The notes: generated from the sequence alone by a model not told the origin. Numbered from the stretch's first letter, positions 6,440 to 14,201 are shown. The stretch is 15,416 bases of DNA from Bacillota bacterium (GCA_023395435.1 JAEWZG010000148.1:1-15416), one strand, 5' to 3'. Made by a program: numbers and translations.

Positions 6440-8812
6440 TCATTTTAATTCCACCACAGTTACTCCGTCTTCCCCTTCGCCATATACACCTTTTCTATAT
6501 GACTTGACAAGTGGATGAGATTTAATATGTTGACGGACAGCATTTTTTAAAACACCTGTACCTTTACCATGAATAATAGTAACCAGATGCATACCACTCA
6601 TAACAGCATTATCTAAAAAAGTATCAACTTCAGGTAAACCTTCATCACAGGCATATCCACGAATATCAAGTTCCAACTTGATTTGACGAGTAGCACGGCT
6701 TTCAATATTTTTTGCAGAAATTTTCTTACTATTATATGTTACTTTTTCTTTTTCAATTAGCCTTAACTTACTTATATTAATTTTAGTTTTCATTATTCCG
6801 ACCTGCACAAATAAGTTTCCGCTACTATCAGGTTCAGTGACAACAATACCTTTTTTATTAGTGTCAGAGATTAAAACACTGTCACCTTTTATCAATGGTC
6901 TTGGTAACTTATAATAATTATTCTGCTCAGAAACCGGATTTGAGTCAAGATATAATTTATCCAAGGCAGTATTACTTTTTGCTTTACCTTCAGCAACTAA
7001 TTTTGAGAAGTTTTCACTATCCTTGGCTTTTCTGATTTCATCAAGCTCATCAATAAGCTTTTGTGAATCAATTGTTACTTTTTGCACAATTCTTGAAGCT
7101 TCATCTCTTGCTTTTTGTATTTCAATCTCCTTTTGCTTAATTAGTTCTTCTTTTTCGTTTTCAAGTTTTATTTTTAATTCTTCAGTCTGAAGTTTTATAG
7201 CTTCCGTTTCATTTTTGAATTTTTCAGCTTCTATACGGTTAGCTTCAAGCTTTTCCATAATATTATCAAAACGCTTGTTCTCAACACCAACTATGTTTTT
7301 TGCATATTCAATAATATCATCAGGCAGTCCTAGCTTTGATGATATTGCAAAAGCATTAGATTTTCCAGGCGAGCCAATTATAAGTTTATATGTTGGCTTT
7401 AAAGTTCTTAAATCAAACTCACACGATGCATTTTCGACATTTGGTGTATCCAACGCAAACATTTTAAGTTCTTGATAGTGAGTTGTAGTTATGAGCTTTG
7501 CACCCTTGCTTTTCAGATTCTCAATAATAGACACAGCCAGAGCCGCACCTTCAATAGGGTCAGTACCCGAACCTAATTCATCAAGCAAAATCAATGAGGA
7601 ATTATCAGCTGATTCAAGGATTTCTATTACTTTATTCATATGAGAAGAAAATGTAGAAAGGCTTTGCTCAATTGATTGCTGATCACCTATATCAACAAGA
7701 ATCTTATCAAAGATAGATATTTTACTGCCATCCGAAACGGGAATAAGTAAACCACACATTGTCATTGCTGTTAGTAAACCAACAGTCTTTAAAATAACAG
7801 TTTTACCTCCGGTATTTGGTCCTGTAATTATAAGAACATCAAAATCAGTTCCAAGTGATATATCAACAGGAACAACTTGTTTTTTATCAATAAGAGGATG
7901 ACGTGCTTTTCTTAGAAGTATCTGCCCGTCATCAACAATTTCAGGAGTAATAGCATTCATTTTTATAGCTAGATTCGCTTTTGCAAAATATAAATTTAGT
8001 TCTACGCAGAATTTATATGACTGAATTATTGAATCACCAAATTCAGCAAGTTCAGCACAAAGCTCAGAAATTATTCTGTCAATTTCGTCAACTTCCCTAC
8101 CCTGCAAAACTTTTATTTCATTGTTTGCCTCAACAACAGAAATAGGCTCAATAAAAAGTGTAGATCCACTTCCCGAAGTATCATGAATGAGTCCGGAAAT
8201 CTCATTCTTATATTCAGATTTTACAGGAACAACATATCTACCATCACGGATAGTTACTATGCTTTCCTGAAGATATTTTTGTGTTGAACTTGATTTAATC
8301 ATTTTATCAAGGCTATCACGTATTCTTGCACCAGCTTGTACGATCTTTCTGCGTATTGATGCAAGTTCAGGACTTGCGGTATCTGCTATTTCATCTTCAT
8401 CAATTATAGTATTTTTAATTTTATCTTCAAGATATTTATTTGGCGACAAACTTCTGAACATATAATCAAGTTCTGTTGTAATTTCATCGCATTCAGAATA
8501 CCAAGATGATAACTGACGTATTTGATAAAGCATATGACCAATGTCAAGAATTTCTCTTAAGGATAACTTCCCGCCTACCTGTGCCCTGCTAATAGAACCT
8601 GATACATCCTTAAAATTATAGAAAGACGGACTTCCGAATTTAATTGATTTTTCTAATGCTTCGGAAGTCTTTTCAATTTCAGTTCTTACAATATTGACGT
8701 CTTTTATGGGATTTAAATCTTTTATAATTCTTTTTGTGCCTTCATTTGATGCTTCATCTGAAAGCATTTCAAGAATTTTATGTAATTCAAGTGTTTCAAA
8801 ATATTTATCCAA
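6440..8812 (-). CDS. mutS2: MutS2 family ATPase/endonuclease
   Basis: MutS2 binds branched DNA or, in Bacillus, collided ribosomes; it is not the mismatch-repair MutS. The 790-residue length matches Bacillus MutS2 (about 785). In order it has the core/clamp region (1-320), Walker A GPNTGGKT (331-338), Walker B LILLDE (407-412) followed by LGSGTDP, the TTHYQELK segment (443-450), a long charged coiled coil (about 515-600), a small beta domain (about 640-690), and a C-terminal Smr nuclease domain with LDIRG (715-719) and HGKGTG (748-753). No MutS mismatch-recognition domain is present. The start is TTG at 8812; AGGTGG (complement of 8820-8825) lies 7 bases upstream and overlaps the recO stop. 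It is the last gene of the cluster, next to recO, suggesting shared expression of recombination and repair factors. Confidence 0.96.
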   Translation of the reverse strand: MDKYFETLELHKILEMLSDEASNEGTKRIIKDLNPIKDVNIVRTEIEKTSEALEKSIKFGSPSFYNFKDVSGSISRAQVGGKLSLREILDIGHMLYQIRQLSSWYSECDEITTELDYMFRSLSPNKYLEDKIKNTIIDEDEIADTASPELASIRRKIVQAGARIRDSLDKMIKSSSTQKYLQESIVTIRDGRYVVPVKSEYKNEISGLIHDTSGSGSTLFIEPISVVEANNEIKVLQGREVDEIDRIISELCAELAEFGDSIIQSYKFCVELNLYFAKANLAIKMNAITPEIVDDGQILLRKARHPLIDKKQVVPVDISLGTDFDVLIITGPNTGGKTVILKTVGLLTAMTMCGLLIPVSDGSKISIFDKILVDIGDQQSIEQSLSTFSSHMNKVIEILESADNSSLILLDELGSGTDPIEGAALAVSIIENLKSKGAKLITTTHYQELKMFALDTPNVENASCEFDLRTLKPTYKLIIGSPGKSNAFAISSKLGLPDDIIEYAKNIVGVENKRFDNIMEKLEANRIEAEKFKNETEAIKLQTEELKIKLENEKEELIKQKEIEIQKARDEASRIVQKVTIDSQKLIDELDEIRKAKDSENFSKLVAEGKAKSNTALDKLYLDSNPVSEQNNYYKLPRPLIKGDSVLISDTNKKGIVVTEPDSSGNLFVQVGIMKTKINISKLRLIEKEKVTYNSKKISAKNIESRATRQIKLELDIRGYACDEGLPEVDTFLDNAVMSGMHLVTIIHGKGTGVLKNAVRQHIKSHPLVKSYRKGVYGEGEDGVTVVELK

Positions 8813-8823
8813 GGTTTCACCAC

Positions 8824-9567
8824 CTATAATGATTTATAAAACTCTAATGTTTTGAAATTCCTGTTCATATGAGATAACAGATATCTTTCTGTGAGAACAG
8901 ACAGCACTTTCTGCACATTATCGCTTATTTTAAAATTAAAAAGCTTGTTAAAATCAGAAAATACTATATAACGCAAAGTATGTAAAACAGCTTCATTTAT
9001 TTCCATAACATCATCTGATAAATCTCCAGAATAACATTTTTTACAAATGAAGCAGCCATTATTTATATAGAAATAATTTTTAGTAGAGGTATATTCATGA
9101 CATTTTGCACATGCAACTAAATCTGGCATAAGACCGATTTCTGTCATAAGGCGCAACTCAAATACGCTTTTTATTAAAGCTTCAGATCTTGTTGATTCAG
9201 TCATATAGTGAAGAGTATTTAAGAACAGTCGCAGAACATTTTTAGAAGGTACTTGTGATACAACTGAAAACTTTAATAACTCGGAAAAATAAGAAGCCAA
9301 AGCAAATTTATTTACATCAAGCCTTATATTATAAAAAACTTTAATAGGCTCACAGCTGTTCATAAAGTACCTATCCCCTTTCTGCGAAAAGCAGAATTTT
9401 GAGTAGGTATATATCTGCGTTGAGCCTGATGCTTTACTATTTATCTTTTTTGCACCTTTTACCGATACTTCAATAATGCCGTATTCTTTTGTAAGTATAT
9501 CAATAAATTTGTCGTTCTCACCAACAAACCTTTCACGAATTACAATACCTTCCGTTGTAATCAGCAT
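8824..9567 (-). CDS. recO: DNA repair protein RecO
   Basis: RecO acts in the RecFOR pathway, loading RecA on SSB-coated single strands and annealing complementary strands. The 247-residue protein has the N-terminal OB fold (about 1-80, opening ITTEGIVIRERFVGENDK), a helical middle, and a zinc site made by C153 and C156 (CAKC) and C175 and C178 (CKKC), with C172 an extra nearby cysteine. The ATG at 9567 has a GAGGAG site about 7 bases upstream and lies inside the coding region of the small yqzL gene, so the two genes overlap by 35 bases in different frames. The era-yqzL-recO order is the standard Firmicute arrangement. Confidence 0.94.
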   Translation of the reverse strand: MLITTEGIVIRERFVGENDKFIDILTKEYGIIEVSVKGAKKINSKASGSTQIYTYSKFCFSQKGDRYFMNSCEPIKVFYNIRLDVNKFALASYFSELLKFSVVSQVPSKNVLRLFLNTLHYMTESTRSEALIKSVFELRLMTEIGLMPDLVACAKCHEYTSTKNYFYINNGCFICKKCYSGDLSDDVMEINEAVLHTLRYIVFSDFNKLFNFKISDNVQKVLSVLTERYLLSHMNRNFKTLEFYKSL

Positions 9568-9673
9568 TATCGTGCTCCTCTTCTGACGTACTTAATGATC
9601 TATAAGCAAGATAGTCGTCAATTTTACCACTTTTTTCAAATAGGTTCCATAAAGAAAGATCCATTTCAATCAT
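9533..9673 (-). CDS. yqzL: YqzL family small protein
   Basis: This 46-codon ORF fills the gap between era and recO. It starts at ATG 9673 behind GGGGGT (complement of 9681-9686, 7-base gap) and stops at TGA (9535-9533) inside recO. The core DLSLWNLFEKSGKIDDYLAY resembles, from memory, Bacillus YqzL, a 47-residue protein of unknown function encoded at exactly the same place, with the shared pattern W-x2-F-x3-G-x-ID-x-YL. The tail is acidic (SEEEHDNADYNGRY). The protein has no membrane segment. The combination of position, strong ribosome binding site and similarity makes it a real gene, although its role is unknown. Confidence 0.85.
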   Translation of the reverse strand: MIEMDLSLWNLFEKSGKIDDYLAYRSLSTSEEEHDNADYNGRYCNS

Positions 9674-9751
9674 AGTAATTACCCCCAGTGTTGTATTACT
9701 ATAATTATTTCCCGTATAGTTTTTAATATCAGTGGCAATATAAAGAATAAA

Positions 9752-10642
9752 TTATGACAACCCGAAATTTTTTATTATTCCTTCGCGATTTCTCCAGCTT
9801 TCTTTGACTTTTACCCAGCATTGAAGATTAATACTTATACGAAAAAAAGATTCAAGTTCTTCGCGAGCCTGACTTCCTATATTCTTTAGCATTGAGCCTT
9901 TTTTTCCAATAATCATACCCTTATGTGATTCTTTTTCACAATAAATTATTGCTTCTATATCGAGCAAATCCTTGTCTTCACGTTCCTTCATACTCTCAAT
10001 CATAACAGCAACACCATGAGGGATTTCTTCACTCATCAGGTTGAGAATTTTCTCACGAATTATTTCCGCCGCAATAACTTTTTCAGGTTGATCTGTAAGC
10101 ATATCATCAGGGAAATAATGAGGCCCAACTTCTGCATTATTTTCAAGCTCTTTTAAGATTATATCTAATCCATCTTCATTTAATGCACTGACGGGAATTA
10201 CAGCCTTAAAATCATAAAGTTCTGAATAATTCTTTATAACAAGCAAAAGATCATTTTTATTTTCAATCAGATCAATCTTATTAATTACAAGTATTGCAGG
10301 CGTTCTCGAAGCCTTAAAACTATTAATAAGTTCCTTTTCAGCTTCACTTATTTTCTTAGTGCAATCAACAACAAGCATAACAAGATCGATTTCTGATACG
10401 CTTTCGTTTACAGCTTTAATCATATGTTCACTAAGCTTGTTTCTTGCCTTGTGAAAGCCTGGCGTATCCATAAATACATATTGAACATTATCCTTAGTGA
10501 GAACACCAGTAATCTTTGTACGTGTCGTCTGTGGCTTGTCACTTACAGCAGCAATTTTTTCACCAATCAATTTATTTAAAAGTGATGATTTACCAACATT
10601 GGGTCTTCCTACAATTGAAACAAAAGCATTTTTAGTTATCAT
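9752..10642 (-). CDS. era: GTPase Era
   Basis: Era is an essential GTPase that binds the 3' end of 16S rRNA and assists 30S subunit maturation. The 296-residue protein is normal length. It has G1 GRPNVGKS (12-19), the switch I segment with QTTRT (38-42), G3 DTPGF (59-63), G4 NKID (121-124), G5 SAL (152-154), and a C-terminal KH domain with GMIIGKKG (242-249). The ATG at 10642 has AAGGA (complement of 10651-10655) 8 bases upstream and overlaps the end of dgkA by 11 bases. In Bacillus cdd lies between dgkA and era; here it is absent and the two genes are directly coupled. Era and YbeY, two genes upstream, act in the same ribosome assembly process. Confidence 0.97.
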   Translation of the reverse strand: MITKNAFVSIVGRPNVGKSSLLNKLIGEKIAAVSDKPQTTRTKITGVLTKDNVQYVFMDTPGFHKARNKLSEHMIKAVNESVSEIDLVMLVVDCTKKISEAEKELINSFKASRTPAILVINKIDLIENKNDLLLVIKNYSELYDFKAVIPVSALNEDGLDIILKELENNAEVGPHYFPDDMLTDQPEKVIAAEIIREKILNLMSEEIPHGVAVMIESMKEREDKDLLDIEAIIYCEKESHKGMIIGKKGSMLKNIGSQAREELESFFRISINLQCWVKVKESWRNREGIIKNFGLS

Positions 10643-11108
10643 TATCTACATCCTTATTATTTATATTTAATTTGAATACAAAAACATATGAAATTTTAAT
10701 CAGTAATAAAATACTGACAGAAAATATAATATTATTTCTAAAGCACAAAACAATTTCTTTGAATATCTGCACGTCCCAAAAAATATATATTCCAACAAAA
10801 ATAGAACATATAGCAATAATTAATACTGAACCAGCAGCCGTATCCTTTGCTATCTTTGCAAGTCTGTTATACTTTGGCGAGGCTAAATCAGCCACAGCCT
10901 CAACAGCAGTATTCATAGCTTCTGCTGAAAGAACTATAGCAATTGTTATAAATATTATTATGTTTTCTATGTTGCTTAATTCATAAAATCTTTTGAAAAT
11001 AAGTACAAAAATCATTACTATAATATCAAACCTGAAGTTTCTTTCGAAAAGAATACAATATTTTATGCCATTGAAAGCATACATAAAACTCTTTATAAAC
11101 TTTGTCAA
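10632..11108 (-). CDS. dgkA: Diacylglycerol kinase family protein, probable undecaprenol kinase
   Basis: In Gram-positive bacteria this small membrane enzyme phosphorylates undecaprenol to recycle the cell-wall lipid carrier. The family signature is clear: EAMNTAVEAVADL (63-75 from this start) and KDTAAGSVL (88-96), between hydrophobic helices at about 27-40, 49-66 and 95-111. A fourth hydrophobic segment (about 127-147) and a polar tail make it 158 residues, longer than the 120-135 usual for the family. Start choice: an ATG at 11123 would overlap ybeY by 11 bases and has no ribosome binding site, whereas TTG at 11108 has AGGAG ideally placed 7 bases upstream and follows the ybeY stop by 4 bases, so I prefer TTG. 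If ATG 11123 is used, five residues are added. It sits between ybeY and era, as in other Firmicutes. Confidence 0.9.
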   Translation of the reverse strand: MTKFIKSFMYAFNGIKYCILFERNFRFDIIVMIFVLIFKRFYELSNIENIIIFITIAIVLSAEAMNTAVEAVADLASPKYNRLAKIAKDTAAGSVLIIAICSIFVGIYIFWDVQIFKEIVLCFRNNIIFSVSILLLIKISYVFVFKLNINNKDVDNDN

Positions 11109-11112
11109 AGAA

Positions 11113-11619
11113 TTACTCCTCATTTTTTACTACATAGCTGATACTTCTTGATACGCCAAGCTTTTCTAAAACAGCTTCTTCTTTTTCTCTCATTTTTAAT
11201 GCATCGAGCTTGCTTGTTTCGTGATCATATCCTAAAAGATGAAGCATTGAATGTACAGTGAGAAAACCTATTTCTCTTTCAAGAGAATGACCATATACTT
11301 TAGCTTGCTTAAAAGCGGTTTCAATTGATATTACAATGTCACCAAGCATATAGCTTTCTGTTTCATTATTATAATCATAAACTCCATTCTCGCCTAAAGG
11401 AAAGGATAAAACATCAGTTGATTTATCAATATTTCTATATTGATTATTAAGTTCTCTGATTTCTTTGTTATCAACAAAAGTAACGCTTACCTCAGCATTT
11501 TCCTTGAATTTTTCATTATTCAGAACAGCAATGCAGCATTTTCTAATGAGTAATCTGATGCCAACAGGTACTTTTACCTCTGATTGATTATTTCTTATAT
11601 AAACTTTTACCTTCCCCAT
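11113..11619 (-). CDS. ybeY: Endoribonuclease YbeY (rRNA maturation factor)
   Basis: YbeY is a zinc-dependent endoribonuclease for 16S rRNA 3'-end maturation and ribosome quality control. The 168-residue protein is of normal length. It carries the three-histidine zinc motif HSMLHLLGYDH (H123, H127, H133) and the conserved LNNQYRNIDKSTDVLSFP (57-74). The ATG at 11619 lies 2 bases after the phoH stop; the only purine-rich site (AAGGA in the phoH tail) is about 17 bases away, so it probably relies on coupling to phoH. In many clostridia and bacilli pgpH lies between phoH and ybeY, but not here. Confidence 0.96.
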   Translation of the reverse strand: MGKVKVYIRNNQSEVKVPVGIRLLIRKCCIAVLNNEKFKENAEVSVTFVDNKEIRELNNQYRNIDKSTDVLSFPLGENGVYDYNNETESYMLGDIVISIETAFKQAKVYGHSLEREIGFLTVHSMLHLLGYDHETSKLDALKMREKEEAVLEKLGVSRSISYVVKNEE

Positions 11620-11621
11620 TA

Positions 11622-12602
11622 TTATATTTTTTTCTTTCCTTCCTCATTTGATTTTTCATATGCTTTTATAATGTCCTGAACTAATTTATGCCTTACTACA
11701 TCTTTCTCAGTAAAACGATTTACACTTATATCATCTATCCCCTTTAGGACTTTTGTAGCCTGAATTAATCCTGACTTTTTTGTATCTGGCAAATCTATTT
11801 GAGTAACATCTCCTGTAATGACCATCTTACTATTAAAGCCAAGACGTGTAAGGAACATTTTCATCTGTTCGTGAGTTGTATTCTGTGCTTCATCAAGAAT
11901 TATGAAAGAATCATCAAGAGTTCTACCCCTCATATATGCAAGGGGCGCAACTTCAATGTAACCTCTTTCCATCTGCTTCTGAAACGATTCAGCACCCAAC
12001 ATATCAAATAAAGCATCATATAAAGGTCGAAGATATGGATCAACTTTATTCTGAAGGTCACCCGGTAAGAATCCAAGCTTTTCTCCTGCCTCAACAGCAG
12101 GTCTTGTTAAAATGATTTTTGAAACATCGTGTGCTTTAAATGCTTTTACAGCCATAGCAACAGCAAGATAAGTCTTACCTGTTCCAGCTGGTCCAATACC
12201 AAAAACAACCGTATTATTTTTCATTGAATCAACATATTGCTTTTGCCCTACTGTTTTTGGTTTAATTATTTTACCGCTGACAGATACGCATATACCATCA
12301 CCACTCAGTTTCTGCATATCCTCGTGAGTTCCATCTTCAACCATTGAAATAACATATCGTATACTCTGTTCAGAAATAGTATCGCCTTTTCCGACTAAAT
12401 TCAATAATTGTTCAATTACTAATGAAGCCTTATATACATTTTCCTCAGAGCCGGTAATTTTTATATCGCTACCACGACTAAGTATAACCACATTAAAATT
12501 TCTTTGAATAAGATTTATATTTTCATCATAATTTCCAAATAAGCTTAGTACATGTTCCATTTTATCAACATTAATTATTTTTTCTACCATTTTAACACTC
12601 AT
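11622..12602 (-). CDS. phoH: PhoH family ATPase
   Basis: PhoH proteins (YbeZ in E. coli) are P-loop ATPases functionally linked to YbeY and RNA metabolism; the direct activity is still uncertain. The 326-residue protein has an N-terminal KH-like region (about 1-65), Walker A GPAGTGKT (137-144), TRPAVEAGEKLGFLPGDL (166-183), Walker B FIILDEAQ (233-240) and GDVTQIDLP (264-272), all conserved. The ATG at 12602 has no obvious ribosome binding site; a second ATG four codons later is no better. A 36-base gap separates it from yqfD and contains an extended -10 motif that could serve as a local promoter. Followed immediately by ybeY, matching the known functional pairing. Confidence 0.95.
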   Translation of the reverse strand: MSVKMVEKIINVDKMEHVLSLFGNYDENINLIQRNFNVVILSRGSDIKITGSEENVYKASLVIEQLLNLVGKGDTISEQSIRYVISMVEDGTHEDMQKLSGDGICVSVSGKIIKPKTVGQKQYVDSMKNNTVVFGIGPAGTGKTYLAVAMAVKAFKAHDVSKIILTRPAVEAGEKLGFLPGDLQNKVDPYLRPLYDALFDMLGAESFQKQMERGYIEVAPLAYMRGRTLDDSFIILDEAQNTTHEQMKMFLTRLGFNSKMVITGDVTQIDLPDTKKSGLIQATKVLKGIDDISVNRFTEKDVVRHKLVQDIIKAYEKSNEEGKKKI

Positions 12603-12622
12603 TTCGATGTATTATTAAAAAT

Positions 12623-12631
12623 ATTATATCA
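12623..12631 (-). promoter_or_regulatory. Possible extended -10 promoter before phoH
   Basis: TGATATAAT on the minus strand (12631-12623) is a perfect extended -10 in the yqfD-phoH gap, but no good -35 box is found 16-18 bases upstream. If used, the start near 12616 would leave a leader of only about 14 bases without a clear ribosome binding site. The local sequence is nearly all A and T, so chance is a real alternative. Confidence 0.3.
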
Positions 12632-12638
12632 TATTTTA

Positions 12639-13829
12639 TTATTTTTTTAAAGTGTTATTATCATTTTTCATTAATATTTCACTCTCTTTAGTAATATCGC
12701 CTTGAACTGTATAGGTTATTTTATAGCTTACATATTTATCTGTTACTTCTTCTTTAATGTCTTTATTGATTATCTCACAGTCATTTAAAAAGTTTTCTTC
12801 ATAAATTAGTATTTTATTCTGTACCATCTGTTTTGCCTGGTCAGGAGTATATGTTTCTTTTTTAGAAATGTATGGAGAATACTTTTTATGGGTAATTCCA
12901 ATAGGAAGTTTTAATGAAAAGAATGAAAAAGCACTAGTATTCTCTTTGTATGTATATTCGCCTTTTAAATCTTTGCCAAAAGACAAAGGTATTTTAATAC
13001 TAAAAAAGTTTAAGTAATTTCTTTTTTCTGATTTGTCTGAAACTACTTTTATTGTTTCTTTTAATGATTGCTTAATACTGATTGTTTCAGTATACTGACC
13101 GATTATTTTCGCTTGTGAATGGAACTGTAAAGGCTTTCCCTTTTCATCCATTATAAATCCACTTACGAGAATTTCGCCTTTCTTTACTCCGTCACCTTTA
13201 ATTACCATTAACTGTCCTTCATAGACTTCAAGATCAACTATCTGTGCATCTCTTGTTGCCACTAGATTACAAGGAAGACGTTTTGAAATCATATTTGGTT
13301 TTGGTGATGATTGATGAACATTTACAGTAATTATTCCACCATTGCTTCTTATTGCAATCCAAGATACATTATCAACATTCATAACAATATTCCTTTCTAT
13401 TTCTTCAAAATCAATAGAAGGAATAAACCTCCCAGGTGTTATTCCACTTGCAGCAATTGAATTATACACATTATCGTATACTTCACCATCACAACCAACA
13501 ATTCTAATCTTCAAAATTGAATTTGAAAGAAATAATATTATAGCAACAGAAAATAATAATCCGACGATAATACCAGCTCTTGCCTTATATTTAAGTATTT
13601 TATAGATTACTCCTTTTTTTTTCTCTATTTCAATTTCCATACTGTTTTTCTTTGATATTTCATAAATTTTATTATAGTCTTTTCCGTATATTCTTCCTTT
13701 AACTATATTGTTTGAAACATATATATCTTTACATATAAAATTTGATTTGCGGATATCATTAATAAATTTAATTGTATTATCGCCTATTACTTTAAAATTA
13801 ATTACACCATATACATGCTTAAAAACCAT
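12639..13829 (-). CDS. yqfD: Sporulation protein YqfD
   Basis: YqfD is a membrane protein made in the mother cell under sigma-E and needed for efficient sporulation in Bacillus; its biochemical role is not known. The 396-residue protein matches the family length. It has a soluble N-terminal part (1-80) with basic KKKGVIYKILKYKAR before a single membrane segment (about 85-104, IIVGLLFSVAIILFL), then a large extracytoplasmic part with repeated beta-type segments such as GCDGEVYDNVYNSIAASGITPG and VSWIAIRSNGGIITVNVHQ, recalling POTRA-like folds (inference). The ATG at 13829 overlaps the yqfC stop (TAATG), and a very strong GGGGGGAGGG site lies within the last codons of yqfC, where it encodes GGG. 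Position between yqfC and phoH is the standard one. Confidence 0.92.
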   Translation of the reverse strand: MVFKHVYGVINFKVIGDNTIKFINDIRKSNFICKDIYVSNNIVKGRIYGKDYNKIYEISKKNSMEIEIEKKKGVIYKILKYKARAGIIVGLLFSVAIILFLSNSILKIRIVGCDGEVYDNVYNSIAASGITPGRFIPSIDFEEIERNIVMNVDNVSWIAIRSNGGIITVNVHQSSPKPNMISKRLPCNLVATRDAQIVDLEVYEGQLMVIKGDGVKKGEILVSGFIMDEKGKPLQFHSQAKIIGQYTETISIKQSLKETIKVVSDKSEKRNYLNFFSIKIPLSFGKDLKGEYTYKENTSAFSFFSLKLPIGITHKKYSPYISKKETYTPDQAKQMVQNKILIYEENFLNDCEIINKDIKEEVTDKYVSYKITYTVQGDITKESEILMKNDNNTLKK

Positions 13830-14116
13830 TATACAGACCCTCCCCCCTTAGGTAAAATTTCAACAGAACTAATTCTACCTTTTACTATTACAAATTCTTT
13901 ATTATAATCACTTATAGTTAAATTTGAACCCCATATCTGTATATTATAATCTGCAGTAACTACTTTTACATAAATATCATTACATTCTACGATATGCTTA
14001 CAATTTTCAATAATAGCTTTCGTATTATCTACTATCTGAATGTAAGTATTAAGAAATAATGCCTTCCTAGCATTTTTTTGTATTTTGCTTATGACTTCGG
14101 TATTATTCTTCTTCAA
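13829..14116 (-). CDS. yqfC: Sporulation protein YqfC
   Basis: YqfC is a small protein of unknown function, conserved in spore formers and encoded before yqfD; in Bacillus both are expressed under sigma-E. The 95-residue protein is of typical size. Its second half (from about residue 37) has alternating hydrophobic residues, including IYVKVVTADYNIQIWG and FVIVKGRISSVE, which fits the small beta-rich YabP/YqfC domain family. There is no signal peptide or membrane segment. The start is TTG at 14116 with a strong AGGGAGGA site (complement of 14123-14130) 6 bases away; no ATG alternative exists nearby. First gene of the leftward cluster and divergent from ylbJ. Confidence 0.9.
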   Translation of the reverse strand: MKKNNTEVISKIQKNARKALFLNTYIQIVDNTKAIIENCKHIVECNDIYVKVVTADYNIQIWGSNLTISDYNKEFVIVKGRISSVEILPKGGGSV

Positions 14117-14146
14117 AATAAATCCTCCCTAAACAGCATCTATAGA

Positions 14147-14175
14147 ATTATATTAAAAAAAGTACCAGCATATAC
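14147..14175 (-). promoter_or_regulatory. Candidate sigma-E-like promoter for yqfC
   Basis: On the minus strand GTATATG (14175-14169) and AATATAAT (14154-14147) are separated by 14 bases. They resemble the sporulation sigma-E pattern (KMATATT, about 14 bases, CATACAHT; quoted from memory) at 5 of 7 and 6 of 8 positions. The start would be near 14140, just ahead of the yqfC ribosome binding site. The box also contains TATAAT, so a weak sigma-A promoter is possible, although no matching -35 was seen. Confidence 0.4.
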
Positions 14176-14176
14176 T
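14148..14176 (+). promoter_or_regulatory. Candidate sigma-E promoter for ylbJ
   Basis: TTATATT (14148-14154) and CATATACT (14169-14176) are 14 bases apart, matching the sigma-E pattern at 6 of 7 and 7 of 8 positions. The start would be near 14183, just before the ribosome binding site AAAGGAG (14188-14194). In Bacillus ylbJ is a sigma-E gene, which fits. The two boxes overlap those of the opposite yqfC promoter. Confidence 0.55.
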
Positions 14177-14201
14177 TGTATTACTGGAAAGGAGTGAATT
14201 T

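Noticed and set aside
6285..6518. A 77-codon plus-strand ORF across the recombinase start and mutS2 end
   Set aside because: It runs antisense through a promoter, a terminator and two real genes, has low-complexity Ser/Pro-rich composition and no ribosome binding site.
9674..9751. A sigma-A promoter between era and yqzL
   Set aside because: TTAAAA and TATAGT can be found 17 bases apart, but both are poor matches in AT-rich DNA, and the gene order suggests read-through from era.
10672..10986. A 104-codon plus-strand ORF opposite dgkA
   Set aside because: It is antisense to a conserved gene with clear family motifs; open frames on the other strand are common in AT-rich coding DNA.
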